Source: Eudromia elegans (taxonomy: Eukaryota > Chordata > Aves > Tinamiformes > Tinamidae). From it: a DNA stretch of 64,000 bases. The notes below the pieces were generated by a model, which was not told where the DNA came from, did no database searches, and saw only the letters and a list, made by a program, of their open reading frames with translations. Position numbers and translations under genes: made by a program. Of the stretch, positions 49,856 to 62,040 are shown one piece after another (within the stretch, counting starts at the first letter, position 1; each line of letters begins with the position of its first letter). The stretch covers positions 505,139 through 569,138 of the forward strand of contig PTEX01000016.1 in the NCBI GenBank assembly GCA_003342815.1, read 5' to 3'.

Positions 49856-52800
49856 TACATCTGGTTATGTGATTCTTGAACTGGAGTTACCTGAATTAAG
49901 TCTGCGTGGAGGGGCCCTGCTGCAACAGCAGCTCTCTCTGCCCCTCGGAGATTGCCCGACTGAGGCCTCCTCTCCCCCGTTACCGTTCTCATGCTGTGTT
50001 GTGGGGGTACCTCTGGCCCGGGGTGACTGTAGTCCGTAAGGCCAGTTCTTGCCACCAGCTCTTGGGCTGCCAAGACCAGCGGCAGGACGCCAAGGGTGTT
50101 TGCTCCCCGAGGCTGTGCCTGGTGCTGCGCAGCCCCCAGGCAACCCCCTGGTCTGTTTCTTTCTTACCTAACAGGATGAGTATCAATTGCAGCAGCCTGG
50201 GATCATCTCTGCTTTGTTTTCCGGCATCTTAATCAGAAGTTGGCTTCACCAGATACTTCACTGATCAACTGCAAATCTTCTAGGAGAAGCTGGAAGTGCT
50301 GGCAAAGATAAATTGTAAGAAAACTTGTCTCTTACCCAGTGCAAGGTGTTGCAGGGTTCTGTTTGGGACTATGAAACAAATGCTTTTCCTAGAGTGTGTC
50401 CTTAAAGGATACACTTGATCCCCGGGATGCCGAAGGAGATCATGGCAGTTTCTTCAGGTCAGTAATAGAAGAGTTTTAACTTTGCACGTGGTCACATCGC
50501 TTCCCCTGATGTTCTTGGGGCACGGGTGGGATTGCTGCAGGAGGGAGCAAGTAAAGCCCCAAGCACTGGGGAGGAGGACATGGAAAGAGTTTCTCTCAGT
50601 AAGTCTGTGAGAGGAGGAAGGCTGGAGAGGTTGCAGCTGCTACGCAGATGCCTCTGGGTAAATGTAAGGGGTGGGAGATACTTGAAATCGTCTGCAGTGA
50701 GGGCAGTAGCACAAAAAGGAATCACAGGAGTAACTGGCTCTGGTTCTGAGGCTGGCTGATCTCTTCAAAATGACCCTTTAAATTTCTACCCTCAATTACT
50801 TTTAGCTAACTGGTAAGGCAAAAAGCAGAGGGAAGAGCTGTGGATTTACCCCAACATGAGTAAGAGGTAAGTGTGCCCGGGGCTGCTCACTGCAGAGCAA
50901 CAGGCCCTGCACCAGGAGGGACCAGAATGCGCCGCCTGGCAGGAACGCTGCTGGGAAACGTGGCTGGAGTTGGAGAGGATCCTGGAGCACTGCAAAGGTC
51001 CTGGCTGCTGCCTGGGGGAGATGATGCTGCAGGTTTCCCACCGAACCAAACCTGTGTTCTGTGCCAAGGAAGATGCTCAAGGACGGGGCAGGTCAGAGTC
51101 CCAAGTACTGGCAGCACAGAGGTGATGGAGTTAAAACGTGCCTGAAGGATTTGCTCTGTGTGAGAGGGAGAAGAGAGGGGAAACTACTAAGAAAAGGAGT
51201 CTTGACAGATGGACTCCAGTGGAGTATGTGGGAAACTCTGGCACTGGGGCATGTACAGCTGGTCAGAGGAGCTTCAAACTGAGGAATTTGGATAGTCAAG
51301 GGGCTTTTCATATCCTCATGGCTTCAGGAGAAGAAAGGCTGTAGAAGTAACTGAGAAAATGTTAGTTTACCATTTTTCCTTCACTGACAAGTAGAGGATT
51401 ATACAGAGGTGCCAGAGCTGTACCTGACTGGAGCAGTAAAAACAAAACTGAGAAAGATATTTGTGAAAGGTAACTCACAAGTTCCAGGTACAACCTGGCA
51501 GGAGGTGCTTCAGGTCAAAAAAAAGGGTTAAGATACGTCACACATTTAAGGAGAGCATTAAGATTCTATGAGTTTGTTTTGTTTCTTCATTTTTCCAACT
51601 CCAAAAAGCTGTCAGGATGCCATTCCCCGAAAAAGAGGCTGTGGACCACGCTGAGTGCACAGCCAGCTCCAGAAGGAACCGAGAAACAAGTCTGCAAGGA
51701 ATGGGAGGGTGGGAAAGAAACACCAGCAAGACAAGCAAGCTGCATCCTATGGGTCAGGAAGTGCAGGNATGAAGTGAGAACTGCCAGCACTCAAGCTGAG
51801 TCAGATCTTGCAGAAGAAATAAACTATGTGACTTGAAAGGGAAAAGGAGACAAAGTGGGAATGCTGCTGACAGAGCTGAGGAGCTGGGGTTTGAAGAGCA
51901 GGGGATCTGGGAATGAAACGAAGCTCCTGTCTGCTCCATGGAGCAGCTGGGTAAACTCTGCTGACCTCTGTGCTTGCTTTGGTGCAGAAGGCCCTCTTGG
52001 ACGTGGCTTGCTTTAAACTGATTTTCTGTTCTCTGCAGTTGTGCATGAGCAAATGCAAGAACTGGCTGTAAGCTAAGGCTTGAAACTCTTTCTGCGGACC
52101 CCCTTGGAGGGTGGTGTGACTTTGCTTGNCTGATGANTACNTGGAGTCCAAAAGGTGCTTGTGGCNAGGTGGTNTAATGGGAGATGATTGGGACTTTATG
52201 GCTTGTGGGCTTTTCCTTGGAAAGGAAAACCCTGGTCACGTGGAGGAGCAGCGCGTGTGCCCAGCTAGTCCCGCTGCGTTGCAGTCGGGCCTGGAACATT
52301 TAAGAGGATCCCAGAGCTGCTGGTTTATGGACTCCTTTGCTCTAGGCTCAGGGAAATGTATTTTACATAAGATGTGATGATTCTACTGGAAGATGTAGAA
52401 GAACAGCCTGGTTTGTCTAGGAATTGNGTTTGAAAGCCTTTGGGTTGTGCAGAGACCAGCCACAACCCCCTTCCCTTGGCCGCTGGGTGTTTTGCAGCAG
52501 GAGGATCTTTCCCCTCTCGTCTCAAGGGAAGCAGTTCCTGATGACAAGGGAGAAGGATGTTGAAACACACAAGTTTTTCCAGCGTGAGAAAACCTCTTCT
52601 TTCCTCACTTTAAATCTAATTTCTAATTTGCTGAATCCTTTTTCCAAAATTAATTTAAGCTCAGACTCTGATTTATTTGAACGTCTATTTGACAATAAAC
52701 TTGTAATATGTTCCCTGATTAGGAGAGTATAGTTTCATTTTCTGGAAGCAATTTTCCGCGTTTTGAACCAAATAAGATATAAAACACAAGAAAATTGATA

Positions 52801-55800
52801 CCAGAGTCTAAAGCAAGAAAANCCTGGGAGAAAGACCTGGCAGTTGAAAGCATCTCCTGTTGCTTGGAAGCTGGCCGTGTTGGGGTGGGACTGATGTTGT
52901 TGGATGATGTTCAGGTCGAGAGAGCAGCCAGAGGAAGGACGTTGGGTTGGAGCGGGTGCCGTGTGGGAGCGCCGTGATCCAGAGGAGCGGCTGGGAAGCT
53001 CTGGGGAAGGGACGGTCCGTGCGCTGCTGGTCTGCGCTGCTCCGAGCNGGGCTGTGCAGGGGACCAGAGCGTTGGTGCTGGCTCTTCTCCTCCAGTGTAC
53101 TGAATTTCTGCTAAAATGCCTCTCAATACCCTTCCAATGCTACCTGTTGGTCTCTGCGGCATCTGGAGCGTTATCAAAGCCNGACCTATGAGGCTTGTTT
53201 CAGGATACGTTCCAAGTCCCACCTATAATCCCTAGAATTTGTGGGAAAAATGGGCCACCATCCATCTAGCAATCTCCTTGGCTTTGCTTGCACTTTTAGA
53301 AGTGNTAGCTCATGAGATCTTATAACTCATTTTTTCTTAATGTTAAAATAGTTTGAAATAACCTCATCCCAATTTTTGTGATGTGTGCATCTTCTATCAT
53401 GATGTCAGAATTAAAGTTTACAACCNGCTGATAAAAATATTCAACAAACGTATTCCACGACCCAGAGGNGTTGGCTGTTCTCTTGAAAACAGACACCAAT
53501 TGTCTTCTAGAGAAATAAGCATCCTGCAAAAAAATTTGTGCGGTGTCTTGGACTGAATGTAGTAAACAGTGCTAAGGGAGCAGGTCTGTATGTGCACAAA
53601 CACCGAGATGACCCATCTCAGTTGAACAGGCAAGCTGTAAAAGAGAAAACTATTTGAATGCATAAGCAACCAAACCGAAATAAAATAATAATAATAAAAA
53701 TTAAAAGTGTTGCTAGTAATTAGACACATTTTTCCCAGAGGTTGCTGTTTCCTGGAGGCGTATAACCCACATCCTTAAATAAATCAGTGTTAGCTGGAGA
53801 CGGCTTCAGCTACCAGCAGCCAGAGACTAGAGGAGCTGCAGAATTTTGTAGCAGCAGATGTGAAATGCCCAGGCCTGGGAAGTAGATAAATGACTTCATT
53901 CTTAGGAATTTAAAGTGTGAAAGTCAGTAAAATTGTCTTAATAGCCTAAAAAAGTTAATTGAATAGGTATCTTTATTTGTAAATGAAGTGATATACAGTT
54001 CCTTAATTGACCATAGTCCGAGTTTTCTTTAAATTGATCGTTTTCTGCTAGCTTGGGGGGGAAAAAATGCCAGCTGGAATGCAGAGGGATTAAGTTTTAT
54101 TTATTTTCCTTGCTAAGAGCCATATTGTGCAATTTAAAAGGAAACGTCCTTGAAAGATGGGTTCCTTTGTAAACTTTTTCAGCCCTTGTTTGTTTTCAGA
54201 TGGAAATTAATTTCTCAAAGGCCCTCTGTGTTAGCAAGGGTGGGTTTTTTGTAAATAAGAAAAAAGAAAAAATGTGCTCTGCTAAGGCAGATTTTTGTTT
54301 CCAATGTGAAAACTCCTCCTATATGTGTTTGACTGTTGGGTATAGATCCAGTTGTGCTGCTGAAAGCACACTGGTCGCAATCTCCACGTGCACAGGTAGG
54401 AAGAAACATCTACCGAGGGGTCCATGGTGGTCACCGTGTCCTGCGGGAGACGGTCCCTCCTCTGTGGCCTCTGCAGTCCCCGCAAGAGCCTTGTCCTCGG
54501 CCTGGAGAAATCTGCAGCCTCCCCGTGCACGGGGGCATCAGGTGCAGAAGATGCAGCCAGAGTTGCCCCAGGATGGAGATGTGGCTCTGACAGCCGGGTC
54601 CTTGTCAGCCCTGATTTCCCCTACAGTGTTGGGGCTGGGTGGAATAACTGAAGGCAGCTGTAAGTCCACTTTTTCCCTCAGTACGACTGAGGAATTCAGA
54701 CCAAACTCTGAAAACCCCCGGTCCTGGGAGGAAGGCGCTTGTTTTAGGGTGATGCTATTGGGCTGGTTCTGTCTTTTCCCAGGTTTATTCTCTACAGATA
54801 AAAAGCAGGTCTTACCCCTGTGAGGTCTGTGTGTCCGGAGATGATCGGAGCCGGCTGCTCCATACCCGCTCGTGCGGCGCTCCATGGGGAAGCGGGTAGC
54901 GCTGGTAGGTGACGTCTCCCCCAAATGCTTCCTGCTCCTGTTCCTGGTGTTACTCTTTTTCTTGACTGTGGGATAAACCTTTTCCCCAGCCAGAAAATTG
55001 GCATTAAATCTGTGCTTCCCACTGAAGATCCAACCCTAAAGCCATTTGGACTTCCTAGAGTAAACATCTGGATGAAATTAAGCCTTCCACTTAGACTTCA
55101 CGAACTGCCCCTTAGGGTCCCATGCAACGAGTCCAACTCCAAGCTTTCCAAAAGACCCGCAAAGCTTGAAAAGTTATTTTCCCAAGCTATTTTCGGGTTC
55201 TTTTCAATTGCAAAAATGGCCAGACTGAGCAGCATAGAGGCGGAAGGAGAGAGGGGAGGGCAGGGGCTGAAAGAAATTGGGGGATAGGAAAAACAAATAA
55301 TAATAATTCTGGAAAAGGACTAAGCTGGGACCAGCTCTCCGGCCTAGGCTGAAGCCGCGAGTGCGTTTGCCGGCGGCCACGGCGGGGCGCTGCAGCCCCG
55401 CGCACGGAGCCCGCGCGGCGGCCGGAGCGCGGGCTCTGCTGCTCCCTCGGGCTTGCAGCTGCCCGACCCGTGGAGCAAGGGGAAAGACTGTGCCTGGTAC
55501 CCCCAGCCGGAGACATCAGGCTCTACCCCGGTGCGGTGCCCGCGACACCGCGGGGTGACATCCCTGCTCCGGGAACGGCTCCCGGCCTCAACGTCCATCA
55601 GGAAAACGGGATTCTGCTTTGCAGGGCATCCAGACTCTCAAACTGGTATTTTCCTTTCAGTGTGCTAGATTTCCACCCCCCANGCCCCTTTTCCTTCCTA
55701 AAAAGTCAGATAACACATTCAGCTCCGTGCTCCATGACAAAGCAATTAGATGCTCTGAAGCAATTTCCTTCTTTGGAGCCTTCCCGCAGATAAAGATTCA

Positions 55801-55960
55801 TATGATAGAAATAATACGACAGAGGGGTCAAGATTTCTTCTCGATATAACCCAAGGGTATTCTGAGAACTGCTTGGATTCCAGGGAAAATCCCACTGGGT
55901 GCCAATCAACACTGTCCAGCCTCAATTACGGCTTCAGTTATTTTTTCCTCTTCCCTTTGC
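49856..55960. other. Intergenic region downstream of RNF145
   Basis: This is a mosaic of GC-richer and AT-rich blocks with many single Ns, clustered at 52129-52174. Open frames at 50871-51145 and 54200-54823 are moderately long but show no recognised domain or exon signals that I can defend. A GC-rich patch at 55360-55570 is CpG-rich but small. No gene is called. Confidence 0.55.
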
Positions 55961-55969
55961 ACAGGGTTT

Positions 55970-56230
55970 TAAAGCTGAGATATGCAAACACGGGCCATTG
56001 TCAAATACCCCGATGGGAGACCGTTCTTCCACTCCTTGAATACAGTATCTTTTGCCTTCTTGCATAAATATTTTAATTGCTAATTTGCTGGTCTCATTTA
56101 ACACAGATTTGGCATCCATCATTTGAATTTAGACTTGTTAAAATTGTCAATTTTCTTGGCTACCTATGTTAATAATTTAAGGGGAAAGCTCATTATTAAA
56201 TTATTGCGGGTAATTATTTTGTAACTAATG
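55970..56230. promoter_or_regulatory. Candidate conserved non-coding element, TAAT-rich
   Basis: In a background of mixed composition this block has a dense run of TAAT/ATTA cores. Examples are TTAATTGCTAATTT at 56072-56085 and the run CATTATTAAATTATTGCGGG followed by TAATTATTTTG at 56191-56221. The texture resembles developmental enhancers found upstream of transcription-factor genes such as EBF1. The call is by composition only. Confidence 0.35.
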
Positions 56231-57189
56231 TGGAAATTGTCATTTTTGCTGCCTTAAGAGATCCTAGGAGAAGTTGGCACAGATCAATATGGGTCAAATG
56301 CCAGAGAGTGGGAAAGAAGGTAAAGGAGTCGGGGCTTCTGTGTACAACGTTGTGTAATGGGGACTGGATGTTAGAATTGCCTCTATTTTTCACCTGGAAA
56401 ACTCAGATTTCAGGCAGCTTGAGGTTGTACTAGTTAATAGGGCCAGAGAGAGGGGGTCTCAAGACTGCCAGCGTTTTAGGTAAATAACTGAAATGTGTTT
56501 TCTCTGAGTTGGCCACTGTACTGGGGTCCAAAAAGCCCCTCTTTGCTATACTGGGCTATGACTCCTGCGCTGACACCCCTTTTGCCCAGTCTGTACCGAA
56601 GGCGGCCGTGCCGTGGGGTGTCCCGTGTGCCACCCATGGAGGCAGCACCTCCCTCTCCCGCTGGCTGCAGCTTGTCTGCAGGGCCAGGAAATCACACTTG
56701 CCCCTANGGCAAAGCTTCGGCTCCCGTCGCTTGATGCTGTAACCTGGAGAAACCGGAGCAGAACTACTCGGTTTGAAAAACTCAGAGTCCCTCAGTCTTG
56801 GCGCTGGTCTAAACCAGTCCCTGAGCCTGGATTTCCTAACGTTTCCATCTTCCCCCGTAGCCCGAGATCATCGTTCCTTTGAGAACAATACCGGATTTGG
56901 CTCTCTCGTACTTCACTGTTACTGGAATATTTCAGTGCGTTAAATAGCGGGTTTGTTTANGCGCAGGCAGGTTCTGCCCAGACATCGTTGCCATAAACTT
57001 TTCCATCTGCACGTCCCCGTCCCGACCTGCATCTACCGTGGGGCTGCCGCGAGCTTGTCCGCGCTCCCCCATTGCAGCCCTTTCCATCGGGATCAGCTCG
57101 AAGGTGCTCGAGTTGCTGAAGGGGGTTTTCTACTGATAGATGGATGGAGACCCATATTTTAATCTCACGTCATCAAACATTCATCAGAT

Positions 57190-57275
57190 ACTCTTGGTCA
57201 TTACTGACAGAGCCAGATTTGAACTGGTGACCTCGCAGTAAAAGGTCCCATTAGCAATTTCCTTAAACTGTCAAG
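57190..57275 (-). repeat. Degenerate tRNA-derived SINE or tRNA pseudogene relic
   Basis: On the minus strand, TTGCTAATGGG (57257-57247) resembles a pol III A box. ACCAGTTCAAATCTGG (57227-57213 region) resembles a T-arm with B box, with CCAG and CTGG pairing around TTCAAAT. The spacing between the boxes is about 10 nt shorter than in a real tRNA and the acceptor stem does not close, so it is not a working tRNA gene. An ancient tRNA-type SINE kept as part of a non-coding element is the likeliest reading. Confidence 0.4.
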
Positions 57276-57746
57276 TCGTTGCATAACACAAATGAAACAC
57301 AAAGGGGATTTTTTCCCTAGGTAAAGGCTGTAGATTCCGTACCATTTTTATTAAATAATAACTGAGTTACCACCATGCTCTGTTTTAAAGCTTTTGTGTT
57401 CCCCCATAAGCCAAAAACATTAGAAATACAAAAGACTGGATATAGGGCCCGAGCNCAGCAATCCGTCCAGCAGAGCCGAGCAGGTCAGCAGTGCCAGGGC
57501 AAGTTAATCTGTTCATTTACCTGAGCGGGGCAAGGGCTGCAGAGCCCCAGTGGCAAAACATGCCCTCCTCATGCCAGGGGCAGCCCATGCTGCCCGTGCC
57601 AAGGCCAGCGCAGCCTGCGTGTCCGTGTGAACCACAAAANGAGGGAATGACAGGCGTTTAGGGAAGCTTCCTTGGCTCATGTCATGCCTTACTGCGCTTT
57701 TCCCAGCTTTTTTTTTTTTTCTTCCTTGTATCAAAGTTCTTTTTTT

Positions 57747-57814
57747 CTTTTCTTTTTTTTTTTTTCTTTACAGAATCATTTTTTTCTTTTTTTTTTTTTC
57801 TTTACAGAATCATT
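57747..57814 (+). repeat. 34-bp tandem duplication of an acceptor-like sequence
   Basis: A T-rich tract ending CTTTACAGAATCATT occurs twice, the 15-nt ends lying at 57766-57780 and 57800-57814. Each copy looks like a polypyrimidine tract plus a 3' splice site. Confidence 0.8.
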
Positions 57815-59159
57815 TGAAGGAATAATGTGTGAAAAAGAAATATTACCTCCAGCATTCCTGTTATAATGGCTCTTGTGCTGACAGCCCTTTGGGAACAGTG
57901 GCAGCAGTGGGGTAAGTATATATGACATCTTTGTAGTGATAAAGAAACAAATAAATGTTCCCATTAACACTCCATCAGGTCAACAGCTATTCCAGACCAA
58001 CACGACGCTGGAAGAGCCACTTTGATTCATATCATCTCAGACACTTCTCCTGCAGCAGCAGCTCTGCAAGGCGCAGAAACCAGAGGTCCTGCGTGAACCA
58101 GGTGGAGTCATTAAAGAATCACTGAACTTTTTACAAGTTGCTCCAAATACCCTGGCCAGAGTCCAGCCGCAGTTCTGGTGCTGGCTCTGTTTAACAGTTC
58201 CTTCATCACGCCACGACAGGGATTCTGGTTCGGGGCTGGAGGAAGNAATTTCTCCCTGCGTCGTTTGCAAGGCGCTTGGGGAGGCTCCTGGCTGCTTCCT
58301 GAGCCCCGCGGTGAGAGCAGGGGACACGAGTCTTGTGGAAGGAGCCCCCGTGGGCAGCGTGACCGGTGCTCGCGTGCACGGAGCTGGTCCCGCTCCTGTG
58401 CGAGCCGTGGGGAGCTGCGCTCGGGTGAGGTCGTGGGCTCTGCTCCCCTGCACGGGGCTGGGCGCTCGCTGGTGCCTTTCCTAAGGCTTCTATCTGGGCA
58501 AGTGTTTAAGCGTGTTTTTGCTTTGCTGAAATGCAGCCTTTAAGATAGGGACAGAGTTACCGATTAACTTGGAAATCATCAGAATTCCTGAAGAAGGTGC
58601 TGCTTCCCCACCAATGAGGCACCACTGGATCTCTCTCAACCAATTTTTTTATCGTGGGACCTGTTTGGGAGGGATGTGTGTACAGCCTTCCCTGCAGGAA
58701 CTGGAGGAGGAAGGTGGGACGCCCGGGTCTAAGGCCTTGGTCTGGCTCGAAGCACAGAGATCCTGCTCAGAGACAACAAGGAAAATCCCTCCCCTTAGGC
58801 AAGCAGGGGCTTGAACTCGGAGTGTGAGTTTTCCAAAGCTCAGGGCAATACATAAATGAGTGAATATCTCCATACCTCAAAAACCACTGTAACCAAAGCA
58901 TTACTGTGTAATCCTGTGAAAAACTTCCCTGGTCCAAGCTTTTAAGAGAAAATGCAGAATTCTGAGGCGCTTAAATTGCCTAGATCATGGCAACACTTCG
59001 TGTGCTAAAATAATAACCGTAACCTCTACAGGGGTAATCGCTGCCCCAATGAACACATAACTACACACTGGCCTCCCCTGCTTGGCAGGGGTGCAGGGAG
59101 CTGCAGCTCTTCATATCTGCAGGGTGCAGCGTCCCTGACGCATCAGAGATTTCCTTGTC

Positions 59160-59210
59160 CCGGTTTGGGGTCCAGGGAATTCCCTGTCCCTGGTTTGGGG
59201 TCCAGGGGCG
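59160..59210 (+). repeat. 30-bp direct repeat
   Basis: GGTTTGGGGTCCAGGG occurs at 59162-59177 and again 30 bp later, each preceded by a TGTCCC-like segment. Confidence 0.8.
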
Positions 59211-59267
59211 AGTGCTCCGCGCCCGGCGGGCCCTGGAGCGCGGCGGGGGCGGCGGCGCCGCGCGCGG

Positions 59268-59281
59268 CCGCCAGGTGGCGC
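59268..59281 (+). promoter_or_regulatory. CTCF-like motif
   Basis: CCGCCAGGTGGCGC matches the CTCF core CCASYAGRKGGCRS at all positions but one. It is the best single match I noticed in the window and lies inside the isolated CpG island. Confidence 0.6.
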
Positions 59282-59307
59282 CCTGGTGTCGCGGCGCCAC
59301 GGGGCCA

Positions 59308-59322
59308 CCCCCCCCCCCCCCC
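59308..59322. repeat. C15 homopolymer
   Basis: Fifteen consecutive C within GC-rich DNA. It may form G-quadruplex or i-motif structures and is a likely site of length error. Confidence 0.9.
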
Positions 59323-59620
59323 ACCCCGCGGCGGCTGCAGCGGGGCCGGGGCTGGAGGGGGGACCGGCTGCTGCCCCCCCTGCCCGGCCCCCGAGGGGGC
59401 TGATGAGGGAGGCTCCTGCATGGGACATCCCCCAGGGCACGGCGGGGTGGAGCTCGGGTGCCGCCCGCCCTCGCCCACCGCGTGCCGGTGCCACCTGGGC
59501 TCCTTCCTCCAGAGCAGAAGCCTCGTAAGGGGCTCCTCGGCTCCCCGCGCCCCTCTGTCCCCTCCTCGCCCTGGCAGCAGCGGTGAAACGTGCCGAGGAG
59601 CTGAGCTGTCGGGTTTAACC

Positions 59621-61380
59621 AGCCTGCCGCGCTGCCTTAACCCGCAGAAAACAGAGTCTGCATCAAAGCTGGAGCCTGTTGGCTGGGAGAAAACTACTTG
59701 TGGAAAGGGTCTTTACTGAGGAAGACACAAACAAAACGTTCCTGATCCCCCAGTCCCTGCCCCTCTGGGTCAGAAAGCACGAGTACGAGCTCACAGACCA
59801 TGGCTCTGCCTTCTTCAGTCCTGCCTTGGAAGGAGAGGCCACTTTTCCCCGTTGTCCCTTGGCTCAGTCTGCTGCTCATCTCCATCCCGAGAAAGGCAGG
59901 GGGGAGCATGGTCCGTCCTGGGGCTCCCGCGGTGAAATTCAGGGAGGAAAGAGCTTTTCTCTTACAAGTTCCCATTTCCAATTGCCTCTTCCCTTGCTTG
60001 TGGTATGGGCAGAGGAACAAGAGGTCTGGATGTGCCCTCTGTGCCTGACACTCAGAGCAGAGCCTGATGGCAGAAGAAGGGAGTTTCCCTGGACAGGCTC
60101 CAGGTCAGAGGCAAGAGCGGCCTTGGACCTGCTTGGAAACCACCAGGGCAGGGATCTTGCCTCATTTAGGACACTCTGGGACCTTTATTCCCAGCTGCAC
60201 CGGGTTCTTGTTCCAGTCCCACCACGGGACCATCTTGCTCAAAGGTGGCCTCCACAACCAGCCCTTTCCAGGGGCTCTCTCCAAGACCGGGCCTCCCTGC
60301 AGCAACCCAGGCCAAGGTCTTTCCTCCTCCTTTCCCCTCTGCTGGTGTTCAGATTCTGGCATCAACCCATCCCTGCTGTCAGATGAGACCAGGAGACTGG
60401 GACCACCTGCCCTACCCGTCCCAATCCAAAATATCAGTGTGCTGAAGGAGCAGGTCTCCGTTTGTGTGGCTGGGATAAAACACGCGGCTCAAGCCTGCGG
60501 CTCTCGCTTGCTTTGGGAGTGAAGCAATGATTTACCCCTGGGAGAAGATCGCAGTCCACGAGTCTGCGTGTGTTTTACTGTGCGTTGTATATCGGGAGCG
60601 TTTAACTTGTGACTGCCGGGAAGCTCCGTGANATGTGCCCGTGTTTCCTTCAAGAGCAGGAGAACGGCTAGGCACAGAAACCCGGGCAGGCGAGTGCACG
60701 CTCCCCCAGGCTGCGCGCCGTCCTCCAGCTAATTTTGCCATATTAAGGGAAGGACAAATACGCCTTTCCACATGAATACGCTCTGGTCTCATAACCGGCA
60801 TGATACTGATGCACATTCAGGAGCAACTCCGCTGCAGGCAGTGGAGCGAGGCTAGAACACAGCCCACGATGTGAGCTGGACGATGTGGAGAAGGCGAGTG
60901 CTAAACACAACCGGGAATTTCTCTTGTTCTTTTTCCCTTCTTTTTCTTTCTCTCTCTCTTTCTTAGTCACAGTCTGTTACATTTGGCCTCTGTGGGGGAT
61001 GGAGCACAGCAGCCGGGCTCCTGCCCCCGGCCCCTTTTTGCCCAGTTCAGACTTTCTCGCCCCCTCCTCATTTCAGCCCTGCTTTTCTTCCACACTCCCC
61101 CTGGGGGGGCTAGGCAGGGTTTCACTCTTTCCTCCTTGCAGCAATTAGTCTGCGGCTTTGGAGCCAGCTGTGAGCCCCAGGGGTGGCATCTCCCTGGGCC
61201 CCGTGTCACCCGGTGTCCCCTCCAGAAAGCTGCCTGTGTGCAGGCGTGTGTGCGAGGGGAAGGAAGTAGCAGCAAAGTTGTCATTTTTATTANGGTAGCG
61301 GCTGGCTGTCCCTGCCCGGTGGAGGTGCCCTCAGCCTGCTGGTGTGATGCAGCTCAGCATCCAGGCATCCAAATTAAAAG
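59621..61380. other. Intergenic region upstream of EBF1
   Basis: Moderately GC-rich sequence. A plus-strand open frame of 235 codons (59679-60386) is the longest non-gene frame in the window. It has no recognised domain, and overlapping frames are also open, so it is not called as a gene. A pyrimidine-rich tract lies at 60922-60965. Confidence 0.5.

Positions 61381-61421
<41 letters not shown>
61381..61421. repeat. A41 homopolymer
   Basis: Forty-one consecutive A bases followed by an A- and G-rich stretch. No coding homology or target-site duplication was seen beside it, so I do not call a processed pseudogene. Confidence 0.9.
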
Positions 61422-61423
<2 letters not shown>

Positions 61424-62040
61424 AAAAGAAAAAAAGTGCATGGAAGGAGTCCCTTGCTTCCTTGGACAAATTTGAAGGGCAAAATCTGCCAACTGCTCGG
61501 TATATTGATTTGAACATATTATTCCTCCCCCAGCAGATCCCTACCCTGGGAAAGGAGCAATCAGTGCAGGTGCAAATAGCTTTTAATTGCAAAATGTATC
61601 TCACCATGGAGGCATTTAGGCTGGATGGGATACAACAGAGGCAGCAGCAGACTGAAGAAGACCAATAAGCCAGAGCACTGCAGGGGCAAAACGACTCCTA
61701 TACAATACATATGGTGTAGATATTCACGTATGGATGCATGCCTGGGTTCCTCCACGTATCCCTGAGGTATGACACGGCACGATTAGGTGAAGATTCAATC
61801 ATCATCTGCAAGGAATGTGCAGGATCTCTCTAACGCGGGGCATACGTGAGAACAGGGCGTTTAGTGTGGGCAGGAAGGGTGTGTGCGGGACCCGCGCAGA
61901 CCCGCGGGGCTGGCTCCGCTTGTGGCTGCGGGAGAGGCGCTAGATGCCGGCGTTGGGGCGATCTGGCCGGGCTGGGGTGCGCACAGATCGGGCCGATCCG
62001 CCTGGCCGCCGGCTGGAAGCGTGTTCCGCCTCGACCGCCT

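Larger units (their letters stand above)
59140..59620. promoter_or_regulatory. Isolated intergenic CpG island
   Basis: A sharp CpG-rich block about 4 kb upstream of the EBF1 promoter island. It contains a 30-bp direct repeat, a C15 run and a strong CTCF-like motif. It could be an insulator, an alternative EBF1 promoter or the start of a non-coding transcript. The mammalian distal (alpha) EBF1 promoter lies a few kb upstream of the proximal one, so that is a real option, but I see no matching coding start. Confidence 0.5.

Noticed and set aside
50871-51145. Overlapping GC-rich open frames that read like a Trp/Glu/Leu-rich helix
   Set aside because: Too short, not recognisable, and open in more than one frame. 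No splice sites bounding an exon could be defended.
54200-54823. A 207-codon plus-strand open frame
   Set aside because: The translation has no family resemblance, and its low-complexity, GC-shifted middle is overlapped by open frames in both other plus frames and on the minus strand.
59679-60386. A 235-codon plus-strand open frame upstream of EBF1
   Set aside because: No recognisable domain, no clear splice signals or promoter of its own, and other frames over the same stretch are also open. Its composition looks like random GC-rich DNA.
61340-61421. AATTAAAAG followed by A41, resembling the end of a processed pseudogene
   Set aside because: The poly-A signal would be only a few bases from the tail. 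No gene-like sequence precedes it and no target-site duplication was found.
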